DNA of 10,791 nt from Chitinophagaceae bacterium UBA3430 (GTDB lineage Bacteria; Bacteroidota; Bacteroidia; Chitinophagales; Chitinophagaceae), in contig DFST01000025.1 in the NCBI GenBank assembly GCA_002378975.1, positions 1 to 10,791 on the forward strand, read 5' to 3'. The translations under genes were made by a program, and so were the position numbers. Below the pieces are notes generated by a model. It saw only the letters and a program-made list of their open reading frames with translations. It had not been told where the DNA came from and did not search any database. Position 1 is the first letter of the stretch, and every line of letters begins with the position of its first letter. Of this stretch, positions 1-7,493 are shown one piece after another.

Positions 1-333
1 CCCGATTCGCAAGTGCGCGATTATCTGTGTGCGGCTGATTTTGTCATTCAACCTTACAAACAAGCAACCCAAAGTGGCGTAACCCCCTTGGCCTATCATT
101 TTGAAAAGCCGATGTTGGTAACACGCGTAGGCGGACTGCCCGATCTGGTGCCGCATGCCCAATCGGGTTGGGTAACCGATCCCGAACCTACTTCCATTGC
201 CGATGGAATACTGGAATTATACCAACACGGAACGGATTATTTTATTCCGCATCTTCGTCGCATCAAACAAGAACTCAGCTGGACTGTACTCACCGATAAA
301 TTGATCGCCCTCGCCCATGGTATTTCGAAGTAA
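1..333 (+). CDS. Glycosyltransferase, GT4-like, C-terminal part (5' end outside window)
   Basis: The frame is open from the first base and ends in TAA, leaving the last 110 residues of a protein whose N-terminus lies upstream. The segment reads as the C-terminal Rossmann half of a GT-B fold glycosyltransferase: a predicted strand/helix with QATQSGVTPLAYHFEKP at about residues 21-37 of the fragment, then VTRVGGLPDLV and SGWVTDPEP, which match the nucleotide-sugar-binding part of family GT4. The usual acidic E-x7-E pair is not present, with Gln24 at about the position of the first Glu. The gene overlaps the following kinase gene by 17 bases and sits beside nucleotide-heptose and flippase genes, so a cytoplasmic role in assembling a surface glycan is inferred. 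Donor and acceptor cannot be told from this fragment. Confidence 0.85.
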   Translation, partial: PDSQVRDYLCAADFVIQPYKQATQSGVTPLAYHFEKPMLVTRVGGLPDLVPHAQSGWVTDPEPTSIADGILELYQHGTDYFIPHLRRIKQELSWTVLTDKLIALAHGISK

Positions 334-1339
334 AGCCCCCTTACGCATTGGTCTGGCCGGTGGCGGCACCGATGTTAGCCCCTACAGCGACTTGTACGGA
401 GGCGCGATCCTGAATGTTACGATCTCCCTTTATGCCCGAGCTACTCTCCAATGGATCGACGAACCCGTCATTCACATCGAAGCGCTGGATCGAAATGAAT
501 CGGAACGGTTGCCTTTGCAAGAGGCATTACCCATCAATGGGAAACTGGATCTGGTCAAAGGTGTTTACAATCGATTGAAGCGTGAAGGCAAATTGCCCAA
601 TACGGGCATGCGCATCAGCACCGAAGTGGATGCACCTGCTGGCTCGGGCCTTGGCACTTCCTCTACCCTGATGGTGGCAATTCTGGGTGCTTTTGCTGAG
701 GCTTGCAAACTACCACTGGGCGAATATGATCTGGCACACTTGGCCTATGAGATCGAACGAAAGGATCTGGGACTGGCCGGCGGAAAACAAGATCAATATG
801 CGGCCACCTTCGGCGGCGTGAACTTCATGGAATTTTACGGCGACGATAAAGTGATCGTCAATCCACTTCGTGTCAAATCGGAATACCTCGATGAATTGGA
901 GAACAATCTACTGCTTTACTATTCGTCCACCAGCCGCGAATCGGCCCGCATAATCGAAGTGCAACAGAAAAATGTACTAGACAAAAATGCCCGGTCAATT
1001 GAAGCGATGCATCAATTAAAAGAGCAAGCACAGCAGATGAAAGAAGCTTTGTTGCGCGGTCGGCTCGATGCAATCGGTGAGATCTTGGATTATGGATTTC
1101 AACAGAAGAAAAAAATGGCGGAAGGGATCAGCAACCCTTGGTTAGAGGAAATCTATGAGGCGGCGCGCAAGGCCGGAGCCAGTGGGGGTAAGATCTCCGG
1201 GGCCGGGGGTGGCGGATTCATGATCTTCTATTGCCCGGGCAATGCCCGTCATCAGGTAGCGGAGGCGTTGACCCAGCTGGGAGGCACCGTTAAACCTTAT
1301 CAATTTACCGACTCCGGGATCCGAAGCTGGTCGGCATAA
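317..1339 (+). CDS. hddA: GHMP kinase, probable D-glycero-D-manno-heptose 7-phosphate kinase
   Basis: A 340-residue GHMP-superfamily kinase, full length for the family. Motif 1 is at residues 4-29 (SKAPLRIGLAGGGTDVSPY). The ATP-binding loop APAGSGLGTSST is at residues 106-116. The C-terminal glycine-rich motif KISGAGGGGF is at 292-301. The RIGLAGGGTD start resembles HddA, which phosphorylates D-glycero-D-manno-heptose 7-phosphate at the anomeric position to give the alpha-1,7-bisphosphate. The same superfamily includes fucokinases, so sequence alone is not decisive. The assignment rests on the following gmhA and hddC-gmhB genes, which supply the other steps. The start at 317 lies inside the preceding glycosyltransferase gene (17-base overlap), which suggests translational coupling. 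The enzyme is expected to be cytoplasmic. Confidence 0.88.
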   Translation: MVFRSKAPLRIGLAGGGTDVSPYSDLYGGAILNVTISLYARATLQWIDEPVIHIEALDRNESERLPLQEALPINGKLDLVKGVYNRLKREGKLPNTGMRISTEVDAPAGSGLGTSSTLMVAILGAFAEACKLPLGEYDLAHLAYEIERKDLGLAGGKQDQYAATFGGVNFMEFYGDDKVIVNPLRVKSEYLDELENNLLLYYSSTSRESARIIEVQQKNVLDKNARSIEAMHQLKEQAQQMKEALLRGRLDAIGEILDYGFQQKKKMAEGISNPWLEEIYEAARKAGASGGKISGAGGGGFMIFYCPGNARHQVAEALTQLGGTVKPYQFTDSGIRSWSA

Positions 1340-1350
1340 GAATCTCCGGT

Positions 1351-1358
1351 TATCTTTG
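1351..1358 (+). promoter_or_regulatory. Bacteroidota -7 promoter element before gmhA
   Basis: TATCTTTG matches TAnnTTTG exactly and ends four bases before the gmhA ATG at 1363. The -33 region is weak: CTGG at 1327-1330 with a 20-base spacer. Transcription would begin at or very near the start codon, giving a leaderless or almost leaderless mRNA. Confidence 0.55.
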
Positions 1359-1362
1359 TGTA

Positions 1363-1953
1363 ATGGAAAAGATTCGCTCCATTCTGCAAACTTCGATCGA
1401 TGTCAAGGTGCACCTATTGAACGATCCGGATACATTATTTCAGGTGGAGCAGGCTGCCGCTTGCATCACCCAGGCCTTTCACGCCGGAAATCGACTCTAT
1501 CTCTGTGGCAATGGAGGAAGCGCTGCGGATGCTCAACATTTAGCCGCTGAGTTCTCCGGACGTTTTTATACAGATCGGAAAGCCCTTCCGGCTGAAGCTT
1601 TGCATGTCAACACCTCCTATTTAACGGCCGTGGCCAACGATTACAGCTTCGAGGTGGTGTATGCGCGATTGATCGATGGAGTCGCCCAAGCCGGTGATGT
1701 CTTGATCGGACTATCCACCTCCGGCAACTCCGCCAACGTCGTGCGTGCCTTTGAAGCAGCCAAAAAGAAAGGCGTACACACGATCGGCTTTACCGGAAAA
1801 ACTGGTGGTGAAATGAAAGCCCTCAGTGATTATTGGTTGCCGGCCCCCAGTACCGATACACCCCGCATCCAGGAAGTACACATTACGCTGGGACATATCA
1901 TTTGCCAGCTGGTGGAGGAATCCTATTTTGTATCGAACGACAAACAAGGATGA
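1363..1953 (+). CDS. gmhA: Phosphoheptose isomerase (sedoheptulose 7-phosphate isomerase)
   Basis: A 196-residue single SIS-domain protein, normal length for GmhA. It converts sedoheptulose 7-phosphate to D-glycero-D-manno-heptose 7-phosphate in the cytoplasm, the first step of nucleotide-heptose synthesis. Visible signatures are LCGNGGSAADAQHLAAEFSGR at about 47-67, the phosphate-binding loop STSGNS at 118-123, and PSTDTPRIQEVHITLGH ending at 178. The metal and catalytic residues known from E. coli GmhA (His61, Glu65, Gln172, His180) correspond to His59, Glu63, Gln170 and His178, all kept. The ATG at 1363 follows a TATCTTTG promoter element. The stop overlaps the start of the next gene in an ATGA arrangement, so the two are probably translated together. 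Confidence 0.96.
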   Translation: MEKIRSILQTSIDVKVHLLNDPDTLFQVEQAAACITQAFHAGNRLYLCGNGGSAADAQHLAAEFSGRFYTDRKALPAEALHVNTSYLTAVANDYSFEVVYARLIDGVAQAGDVLIGLSTSGNSANVVRAFEAAKKKGVHTIGFTGKTGGEMKALSDYWLPAPSTDTPRIQEVHITLGHIICQLVEESYFVSNDKQG

Positions 1954-3209
1954 TCCGGGAAGCGATCGTCTTAGCAGGCGGACTGGGTACCCGATTACGG
2001 TCCGTCTTACCGGATCAACCCAAATGCTTGGCCCCTGTTGCCGATCTACCCTTTTTATTTCATGTCATCAACTATTGGCGTTCGCAAGGCATTGAACGAT
2101 TTGTGTTTTCCCTGGGTTACAAACACGAACAAATCCAGGCATACCTGTCAACGTATTTTCCCACCCTGAATTACGATACCGTGATCGAACAAGAACCACT
2201 TGGCACTGGTGGGGCGATCACCTTGGCGCTTCGGGCTTGTCAGCAACAGCAAGTGTTGGTTCTGAATGGAGACACATTATTCCGAGGTGATCTGCATCTG
2301 GCCGCCCGGATGCACGCCGAAAATCAGGCCCACTGTACGATCCTGTTGAAACCCTTGACGCATTTCGATCGGTATGGAGTGGTACATACAGAATCGAACG
2401 GGCAGATTCGATCCTTCCAAGAAAAGCAAGCAATTGAAAGCGGACAGATCAATGCGGGTGTCTATCTGATCGATAAGCAGAAGATGCTCGATGAAGAGCT
2501 TACCGTTAAATATTCCTTTGAAAAAGATTTCCTGGAGCGATTGGTAACCGAACGAAAGTTTTTCGGACTGGCACAGGATGTGTATTTCCGCGACATCGGC
2601 ATTCCGGAAGATCATCAATTGGCCGATCGGGAACTACGCGCCCTACCGCTGAAACCGGAATACATCAACAAGCAATGGACCTTGTTCCTCGATCGGGATG
2701 GCGTACTCAATCACGAAAAACAAGCAGACTATATCCGAAGCAGCGATGAGTTCAAATTTTACGACGGTGTACCGGAAGCGCTGGCACAACTCAGTGAGCA
2801 TCTGGGAAAGATCGTGGTGGTCACCAACCAACGTGGGGTTGGAAAAGGCTGGATGACAGAGGCTGATCTGCGGGATATTCATCAATACATGACCCGCACC
2901 ATCGAATCAGTGGGTGGACGGATCGATCGGATCTACTATTGCACCAGTATCGACAACCACCACCCCGACCGAAAACCCAATCCGGGCATGGCCTATCGGG
3001 CTCGACAGGAATTTCCGGAAATTGATCCAGCACGCACCCTAATGGTAGGAAACAAACACAGTGATATGCTTTTTGGGCGTAACGCTGGGTTTTACACCTG
3101 TTATCTGTCTACGACCAATCCGGAATTTGATTTTCCGCATCCAGACATTGACAAGCGCTTTGAATCGCTGTTCAGTCTTTCCCAATGGATCCGGGGGATC
3201 GAAAATTGA
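1950..3209 (+). CDS. Fused heptose-1-phosphate guanylyltransferase / heptose-bisphosphate phosphatase
   Basis: The start at 1950 gives 419 residues beginning MIREAIVLAGGLGTRLR and overlaps the gmhA stop by ATGA. A longer open frame from 1833 would lie inside gmhA and precede the conserved N-terminus, so it was not used. Residues 1 to about 235 form a sugar-1-phosphate nucleotidyltransferase: GGLGTRLR at 10-17, Lys25, NGD with Asp108, and the second metal Asp215 in FRDIG. This is HddC-like. Residues from about 240 form a HAD-IIIA phosphatase of the GmhB/histidinol-phosphatase group: DRDGVLN from Asp248, TNQ at 292-294, RKPNPGM with Lys342, and GNKHSD at 367-372. Together they would remove the 7-phosphate and attach GMP to the heptose 1-phosphate. 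GDP rather than ADP or CDP is inferred from family resemblance. The zinc loop of classical GmhB is reduced here. Confidence 0.9.
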   Translation: MIREAIVLAGGLGTRLRSVLPDQPKCLAPVADLPFLFHVINYWRSQGIERFVFSLGYKHEQIQAYLSTYFPTLNYDTVIEQEPLGTGGAITLALRACQQQQVLVLNGDTLFRGDLHLAARMHAENQAHCTILLKPLTHFDRYGVVHTESNGQIRSFQEKQAIESGQINAGVYLIDKQKMLDEELTVKYSFEKDFLERLVTERKFFGLAQDVYFRDIGIPEDHQLADRELRALPLKPEYINKQWTLFLDRDGVLNHEKQADYIRSSDEFKFYDGVPEALAQLSEHLGKIVVVTNQRGVGKGWMTEADLRDIHQYMTRTIESVGGRIDRIYYCTSIDNHHPDRKPNPGMAYRARQEFPEIDPARTLMVGNKHSDMLFGRNAGFYTCYLSTTNPEFDFPHPDIDKRFESLFSLSQWIRGIEN

Positions 3210-3263
3210 CAAAGCTTTCACGAAGAATCCGATCCCAATCAATTTCCGGGGGAACGAATTCAG

Positions 3264-3271
3264 TATTTTCG
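3264..3271 (+). promoter_or_regulatory. Possible degenerate -7 element before the secreted-protein gene
   Basis: TATTTTCG differs from TAnnTTTG at one base and ends five bases before the ATG at 3277, the same close spacing seen before gmhA and the gene at 8363. No clear -33 box is visible. It lies in the 67-base gap after the heptose fusion gene, so it could be a secondary promoter within an operon. Confidence 0.25.
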
Positions 3272-3276
3272 AATCC

Positions 3277-4209
3277 ATGCGCATCCTCTTTTTATTGATT
3301 GTGATACTCGGCTGTTTATCCAGTCCGATGATCCAGGCTCAATCTTCTCCGTTAAAGTCGACGGATCGGAATCAATTGAATTTGAAGCAAGACACCCTGC
3401 TTGAATTGTCCCGTACCCTGAATACAGACAGCATACAGGCGCTTCGAATGAAAGCCGATAGCCAATTCACCCGGGTGCTCGTACGGGCACTCCAAACCCG
3501 GCATTCTTTCTATTACCCATTCGACTCACTAGCTGGAATATCCAAGCTTTACGCCCCCGACAGCAGCTTTCGGATCTTTTCCTGGAGCCTGAGTTACGAT
3601 GATTATTACCACCGACAACGCGGTGCCATTCAAATGCGGACAACGGATGGATCAATGAAAATATTTCCACTTCGAGATGTTTCCGAATTTGTAGAAAAAC
3701 CCTTGGATTCCGCGCGGGATCGCATGAATTGGATCGGCGCTGTTTATTACAACATGATCCGCACCCAACAGGCTGGGAAAAATTATTATACCTTATTTGG
3801 ATTTGATCCAAACGGCGCCATGAGCAGCATGAAATGGATCGAAGTGCTACATTTCAATCCGAAAGGAGAACCTGTTTTTGGCGGCCCCTTCTTCAGCTAC
3901 GAAAACGATAGCCTGCCCTCCCCGACCCGCCATCGATTTCAAATTGAGTTCAAAAAAAATGCCCGGGTACTGGTCAATTACATTGCCGACCTCAATCTGA
4001 TTCTGATAGATCATTTGGTTTCGGAAAATAATGACCCCGATAACAAATGGACTTATGTTCCGGATGGAGATCAAGAAGGATTTGAATGGAAAAACGGAAA
4101 ATGGCTGCACATCGACAAGGTATTCAACTTGAAATTGAAAGATGGCGAAGCCCCGCATGAAGTCCCCATACTCAACCAACGAGGCAATCAAAAAGTTAGC
4201 AACCAATAA
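3277..4209 (+). CDS. Secreted protein of unknown function, conserved Bacteroidota type
   Basis: The 310-residue protein begins MRILFLLIVILGCLSSPMIQ with a classical signal peptide, probably cut after Ala21 so that Gln22 becomes the new N-terminus. A Cys at 13 after Leu-Gly gives a poor, very early lipobox, so a lipoprotein is less likely. The open frame extends back to 3061, but that would enter the fusion gene and bury the signal peptide, so 3277 is preferred. The mature part has a charged N-terminal helix region, then a beta-rich aromatic domain with YYTLFGFDPNG, IEVLHFNPKGEPVFGGPFF and a late GFEWKNGKWLHIDKV. I recall similar uncharacterised secreted proteins in Bacteroidota but cannot name a domain. 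The 3' end overlaps the flippase gene by 68 bases, which suggests cotranscription. Function is unknown. Confidence 0.8.
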   Translation: MRILFLLIVILGCLSSPMIQAQSSPLKSTDRNQLNLKQDTLLELSRTLNTDSIQALRMKADSQFTRVLVRALQTRHSFYYPFDSLAGISKLYAPDSSFRIFSWSLSYDDYYHRQRGAIQMRTTDGSMKIFPLRDVSEFVEKPLDSARDRMNWIGAVYYNMIRTQQAGKNYYTLFGFDPNGAMSSMKWIEVLHFNPKGEPVFGGPFFSYENDSLPSPTRHRFQIEFKKNARVLVNYIADLNLILIDHLVSENNDPDNKWTYVPDGDQEGFEWKNGKWLHIDKVFNLKLKDGEAPHEVPILNQRGNQKVSNQ

Positions 4210-5635
4210 TTGCTCGGTTACGTTTCGTCAATATCCATATCAACTGCTAAACGGGATCCTGGGCATTTTATTCCCCTTGATCACTTATCCTTATTTAACC
4301 CGGGTATTGGGTCCGGAACGCTTGGGCGCCATCCACTTTGTGGATTATGCCGTCGGTTTGATTTATGGCATCACTTCCATGGGTATACCAGCATACGGTG
4401 TTTATCGGATTGCGCAATTGCAAGCAACCGGATTAAGCAAGCGACAGAGCTACACGCCAATGATGCGGATGCATACCCTCCTGGGCGCGATCGGCTTTGG
4501 GATCTTTTATATCCTATTTGCCGATCACGAAAACTGGAATTACGTTATGCCGCTTTTCCCTTTGGGGGCCTGTTACTTGATCGCCAACAGCTTGGCATCT
4601 GATTGGTACCTGCAAGGACGCCAACATTTCAAGACCATTGCCATTCGAAATTTAATCTTTCGGGGCCTGGGGCTTGTTTTTATTTTTCTATGGGTTAAAT
4701 CTCCTTCGGATTACAGCATCTACTATTGGATCATCGTAATCAGCGTTATTGCAACTGCGATCTACAACCTGGCTTGGATCCGGAGGGATCTGAAAAACGA
4801 AGCGGCCCTTCCGGTTTCCAGCAGCATCGACCGAAAAGAGATGTTCCTTTTCTTTATCGCCACCGTATTTATCAGCATCACCGATTATTTGGACGCCACC
4901 CTACTTGGACTGCTCAGCAATGAAACGGAAGTTGGCTTTTACACCAATGCCGCCAAATTGGTTCGCCTTTCATTGTTGGTAACCCTGGCATTGAATGCCG
5001 TGGTTTTCCCTCAGTTTTCAGGCATCCAAGCCCAGCAGCAGCCAACCCGATCCGTGGAACTCCTCCGCAAGTCGGTTGACTGGTTGATTTTCTTAACCAT
5101 TCCCATTTCGGTCCTGTATCTGTTGTTCGGAAAAGAGCTGGTATTGGTCTTCTCGGGTCCGGCCTTCACGAATTCCATCTCTGCTGTTTATTGGATGGCC
5201 CCGATCCCCTTGTTCATCAGCTTATCTAATTTGCTTCTGTATTATGGTCTGTCAAGCCGACCCGAACTACAAAAACGAATTGCCCTAGGAGTTGCTGTTG
5301 GCATTTTGATCAGCATCGGACTAAACAGCTGGTTGATCCCGCTTTACGGAGCGAAAGGAGCGGCCATGAATTCTTTTCTGACGGAATTGGGATTTCTGAT
5401 CTTCTTTCTGCTACTGATCAAACCGACGATTCCTGTTGAAACCATGTTGAAAGCCGGAGCGACAGCACTAATCTTCATCCCAGTTTCCATGGGAATGGAA
5501 GCAACTTCTTGGACGAATCTGACTAAATTATTGGTCGGAGGATTCAGCTGCTTGATGCTATATGGGTTGATCCAACATTATATCTGGAAACACCCTTTCT
5601 TGCAGGAAGGACTAGAAATGATCAGAAAAAAATGA
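4142..5635 (+). CDS. Wzx-type polysaccharide/oligosaccharide flippase
   Basis: A 497-residue multi-pass membrane protein of the MOP superfamily (polysaccharide transport family), with about 12-14 hydrophobic segments by eye. The N-terminal LFPLITYPYLTRVLGPERLG (residues 43-62) and the cytoplasmic motif DWYLQGRQHFK (154-164) are characteristic of Wzx proteins, which flip lipid-linked glycan units from the cytoplasmic to the periplasmic face of the inner membrane. The ATG at 4157 (492 residues) is an equally plausible start, since both precede the first membrane segment by a short polar stretch. Either start lies inside the preceding gene in another frame. Together with the glycosyltransferase and nucleotide-heptose genes it points to O-antigen, capsule or glycoprotein-glycan export. 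The transported glycan is not identifiable. No polymerase (Wzy) is in the window. Confidence 0.92.
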   Translation: MAKPRMKSPYSTNEAIKKLATNNCSVTFRQYPYQLLNGILGILFPLITYPYLTRVLGPERLGAIHFVDYAVGLIYGITSMGIPAYGVYRIAQLQATGLSKRQSYTPMMRMHTLLGAIGFGIFYILFADHENWNYVMPLFPLGACYLIANSLASDWYLQGRQHFKTIAIRNLIFRGLGLVFIFLWVKSPSDYSIYYWIIVISVIATAIYNLAWIRRDLKNEAALPVSSSIDRKEMFLFFIATVFISITDYLDATLLGLLSNETEVGFYTNAAKLVRLSLLVTLALNAVVFPQFSGIQAQQQPTRSVELLRKSVDWLIFLTIPISVLYLLFGKELVLVFSGPAFTNSISAVYWMAPIPLFISLSNLLLYYGLSSRPELQKRIALGVAVGILISIGLNSWLIPLYGAKGAAMNSFLTELGFLIFFLLLIKPTIPVETMLKAGATALIFIPVSMGMEATSWTNLTKLLVGGFSCLMLYGLIQHYIWKHPFLQEGLEMIRKK

Positions 5636-5671
5636 CAGCGCAACGGTTGAACACTGAACCTTGAACTAAAT

Positions 5672-7465
5672 CTATTCGTCCAACTTCAGTACTGCTAAAA
5701 AGGCCTCTTGAGGCACCTCAACGTTTCCGATCTGGCGCATCCGTTTCTTTCCTTCCTTCTGCTTTTCCAAAAGTTTTCGTTTTCGGCTGATGTCACCACC
5801 GTAACATTTGGCGGTTACCTCCTTGCGCAGGGCAGAGATATTTTCGCGGGCGACGATCTTGGCACCAATGGCCGCTTGGATCGCGATCTGAAACTGTTGA
5901 CGAGGTAACAATTCTTTAAGCTTCTCGCAGAGTTTTCGACCAAAATCATGTGCGCGACTACGGTGGATTAGCGCTGAGAGCGCATCCACTTTATCGTTGT
6001 TGAGCAGAATGTCCATTTTGCAAATGTCACTGTCCCGATAGCCAATGGGATGATAATCGAAGGAGGCATAGCCACGGGTTTGAGACTTCAGCTTATCGTA
6101 AAAATCAAATACGATCTCGGTAAGCGGCATCTCAAAGATCAACTCCACCCGCGTTTGGGTGAGATAACTTTGATTGATCAGGATGCCTCGTTTGCCCAAG
6201 CACAGCGTCATGATGTTTCCTATGTATTCGGGCTTAGAAATGATCTGTGCTTTGATAAAAGGCTCCTCGATGCGTTCGGTCTTGACCGGGTCGGGGAACT
6301 CTGTGGGGTTGTTTACGATTATCTTTTCCCCTTTGGTCGTGTGGGCAATGAAACTTACGTTGGGAACGGTGGTGATCACCATCTGATTGAACTCACGTTC
6401 CAGCCGCTCTTGGATGATCTCCATGTGCAGCATACCCAAGAATCCGCAACGGAAACCAAATCCGAGTGCCTGCGAGGTCTCCAATTCGAAGGTGAGGGAG
6501 GCATCGTTCAGCTGGAGCTTGTCCATGCAATCGCGGAGTTCCTCAAATTCGTCCGTGTTGACCGGAAAGATTCCAGCAAAAACCATGGGTTTGACTTCCT
6601 CGAAACCTTTGATCAGTTCCGGCTTGGGATTTGACGCAAGCGTAATGGTATCCCCCACTTTCACTTCCTTGGCATTCTTGATGCCAGTAATGATGTACCC
6701 TACATCGCCTGCTTTGACGGTCTCCTTTTCAGCCATCTTCAGCTTCAGAATCCCGATCTCTGTGGCTTCGTATTCTTGTCCGGTACTTACGAATTTTACT
6801 TTGTCGCCCTTTCGGATCGATCCATTCAGGATCCGGTAATACACGATGATTCCCCGAAATGAATTGAACACCGAATCAAAGATCAGGGCCTGCAAAGGGG
6901 CATCCGGTTCACCTTTGGGCGAAGGAATGCGGGCCACAATGGCGTCCAAGATCTTATCTACGCCCAGTCCCGTACGGGCACTGGCATGCAGGATTTCTTC
7001 GCGTTTGCAACCGATCAGATCGACGATTTGGTCTTCAACCTCTTCCACCATGGCCCCATCCATATCGATCTTGTTGATGACCGGAATGATCTCCAGATTA
7101 TTATCAATTGCCAAATATAAGTTGCTGATTGTCTGAGCTTGTATGCCTTGTGTAGCATCGACTAACAACAAACAACCCTCGCAGGCCGCCAGGGCGCGAC
7201 TGACCTCATAACTGAAGTCTACGTGACCCGGGGTGTCGATCAAATTCAGGATATATTCCTGCCCATCGGAGTGCAGATAATTGATCTGAATGGCATGGCT
7301 CTTGATGGTAATTCCCTTTTCCCGTTCTAGGTCCATGTCGTCGAGGACCTGGTCCATCATTTCCCGTTCGGTGATGGTATTGGTAGACTGAAGCAGTCGG
7401 TCGGCCAAAGTAGATTTACCGTGATCGATGTGGGCAATGATGCAAAAATTCCGGATCCGCTTCAT
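5672..7465 (-). CDS. lepA: Elongation factor 4 (LepA), ribosome-associated GTPase
   Basis: At 597 residues this is full length for LepA (E. coli about 599). The N-terminal GTPase domain shows the P-loop AHIDHGKST at 11-19, the switch I region with EREKGITIKS at 47-56, DTPGH at 77-81 with catalytic His81, and NKID at 131-134. Then follow an EF-Tu-like domain II, EF-G-like domains III and V, and the LepA-specific C-terminal domain with GGDISRKRKLLEKQKEGKKR near the end. The protein acts on ribosomes, with roles ascribed to back-translocation and to initiation or 30S assembly. It converges with the flippase gene across 36 bases, with no convincing terminator between them. A promoter lies 28 bases upstream, overlapping the end of mazG. 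Nothing in the coding sequence looks unusual. Confidence 0.98.
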   Translation of the reverse strand: MKRIRNFCIIAHIDHGKSTLADRLLQSTNTITEREMMDQVLDDMDLEREKGITIKSHAIQINYLHSDGQEYILNLIDTPGHVDFSYEVSRALAACEGCLLLVDATQGIQAQTISNLYLAIDNNLEIIPVINKIDMDGAMVEEVEDQIVDLIGCKREEILHASARTGLGVDKILDAIVARIPSPKGEPDAPLQALIFDSVFNSFRGIIVYYRILNGSIRKGDKVKFVSTGQEYEATEIGILKLKMAEKETVKAGDVGYIITGIKNAKEVKVGDTITLASNPKPELIKGFEEVKPMVFAGIFPVNTDEFEELRDCMDKLQLNDASLTFELETSQALGFGFRCGFLGMLHMEIIQERLEREFNQMVITTVPNVSFIAHTTKGEKIIVNNPTEFPDPVKTERIEEPFIKAQIISKPEYIGNIMTLCLGKRGILINQSYLTQTRVELIFEMPLTEIVFDFYDKLKSQTRGYASFDYHPIGYRDSDICKMDILLNNDKVDALSALIHRSRAHDFGRKLCEKLKELLPRQQFQIAIQAAIGAKIVARENISALRKEVTAKCYGGDISRKRKLLEKQKEGKKRMRQIGNVEVPQEAFLAVLKLDE

Positions 7466-7493
7466 GGGTACATGGGCCGTTTGAATGGCGTTG

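Noticed and set aside
1833..1949. N-terminal extension of the nucleotidyltransferase fusion
   Set aside because: These 39 codons overlap gmhA out of frame and precede the conserved MIREAIVLAGG start, which has an ATGA junction with gmhA.
3207..3212. TTGACA sequence resembling a sigma-70 -35 box
   Set aside because: It overlaps the TGA stop of the fusion gene, has no matching -10 box at the right spacing, and Bacteroidota use a different promoter consensus.
3061..3276. N-terminal extension of the secreted protein
   Set aside because: It lies mostly inside the fusion gene and would place the signal peptide internally; the start at 3277 is much better.
5636..5671. Bidirectional terminator between the flippase and lepA genes
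   Set aside because: Only a 4-bp GGTT/AACC stem is found, plus a T-run on the minus strand about 11 bases further on. That is too weak to call an intrinsic terminator. A direct repeat of TTGAAC is present but unexplained.
6050..6634. 194-codon open frame on the + strand inside lepA
   Set aside because: It is antisense to highly conserved LepA coding sequence and its product resembles no known protein; it is a shadow of the lepA reading frame. Other + strand frames in 5708-7136 were rejected for the same reason.
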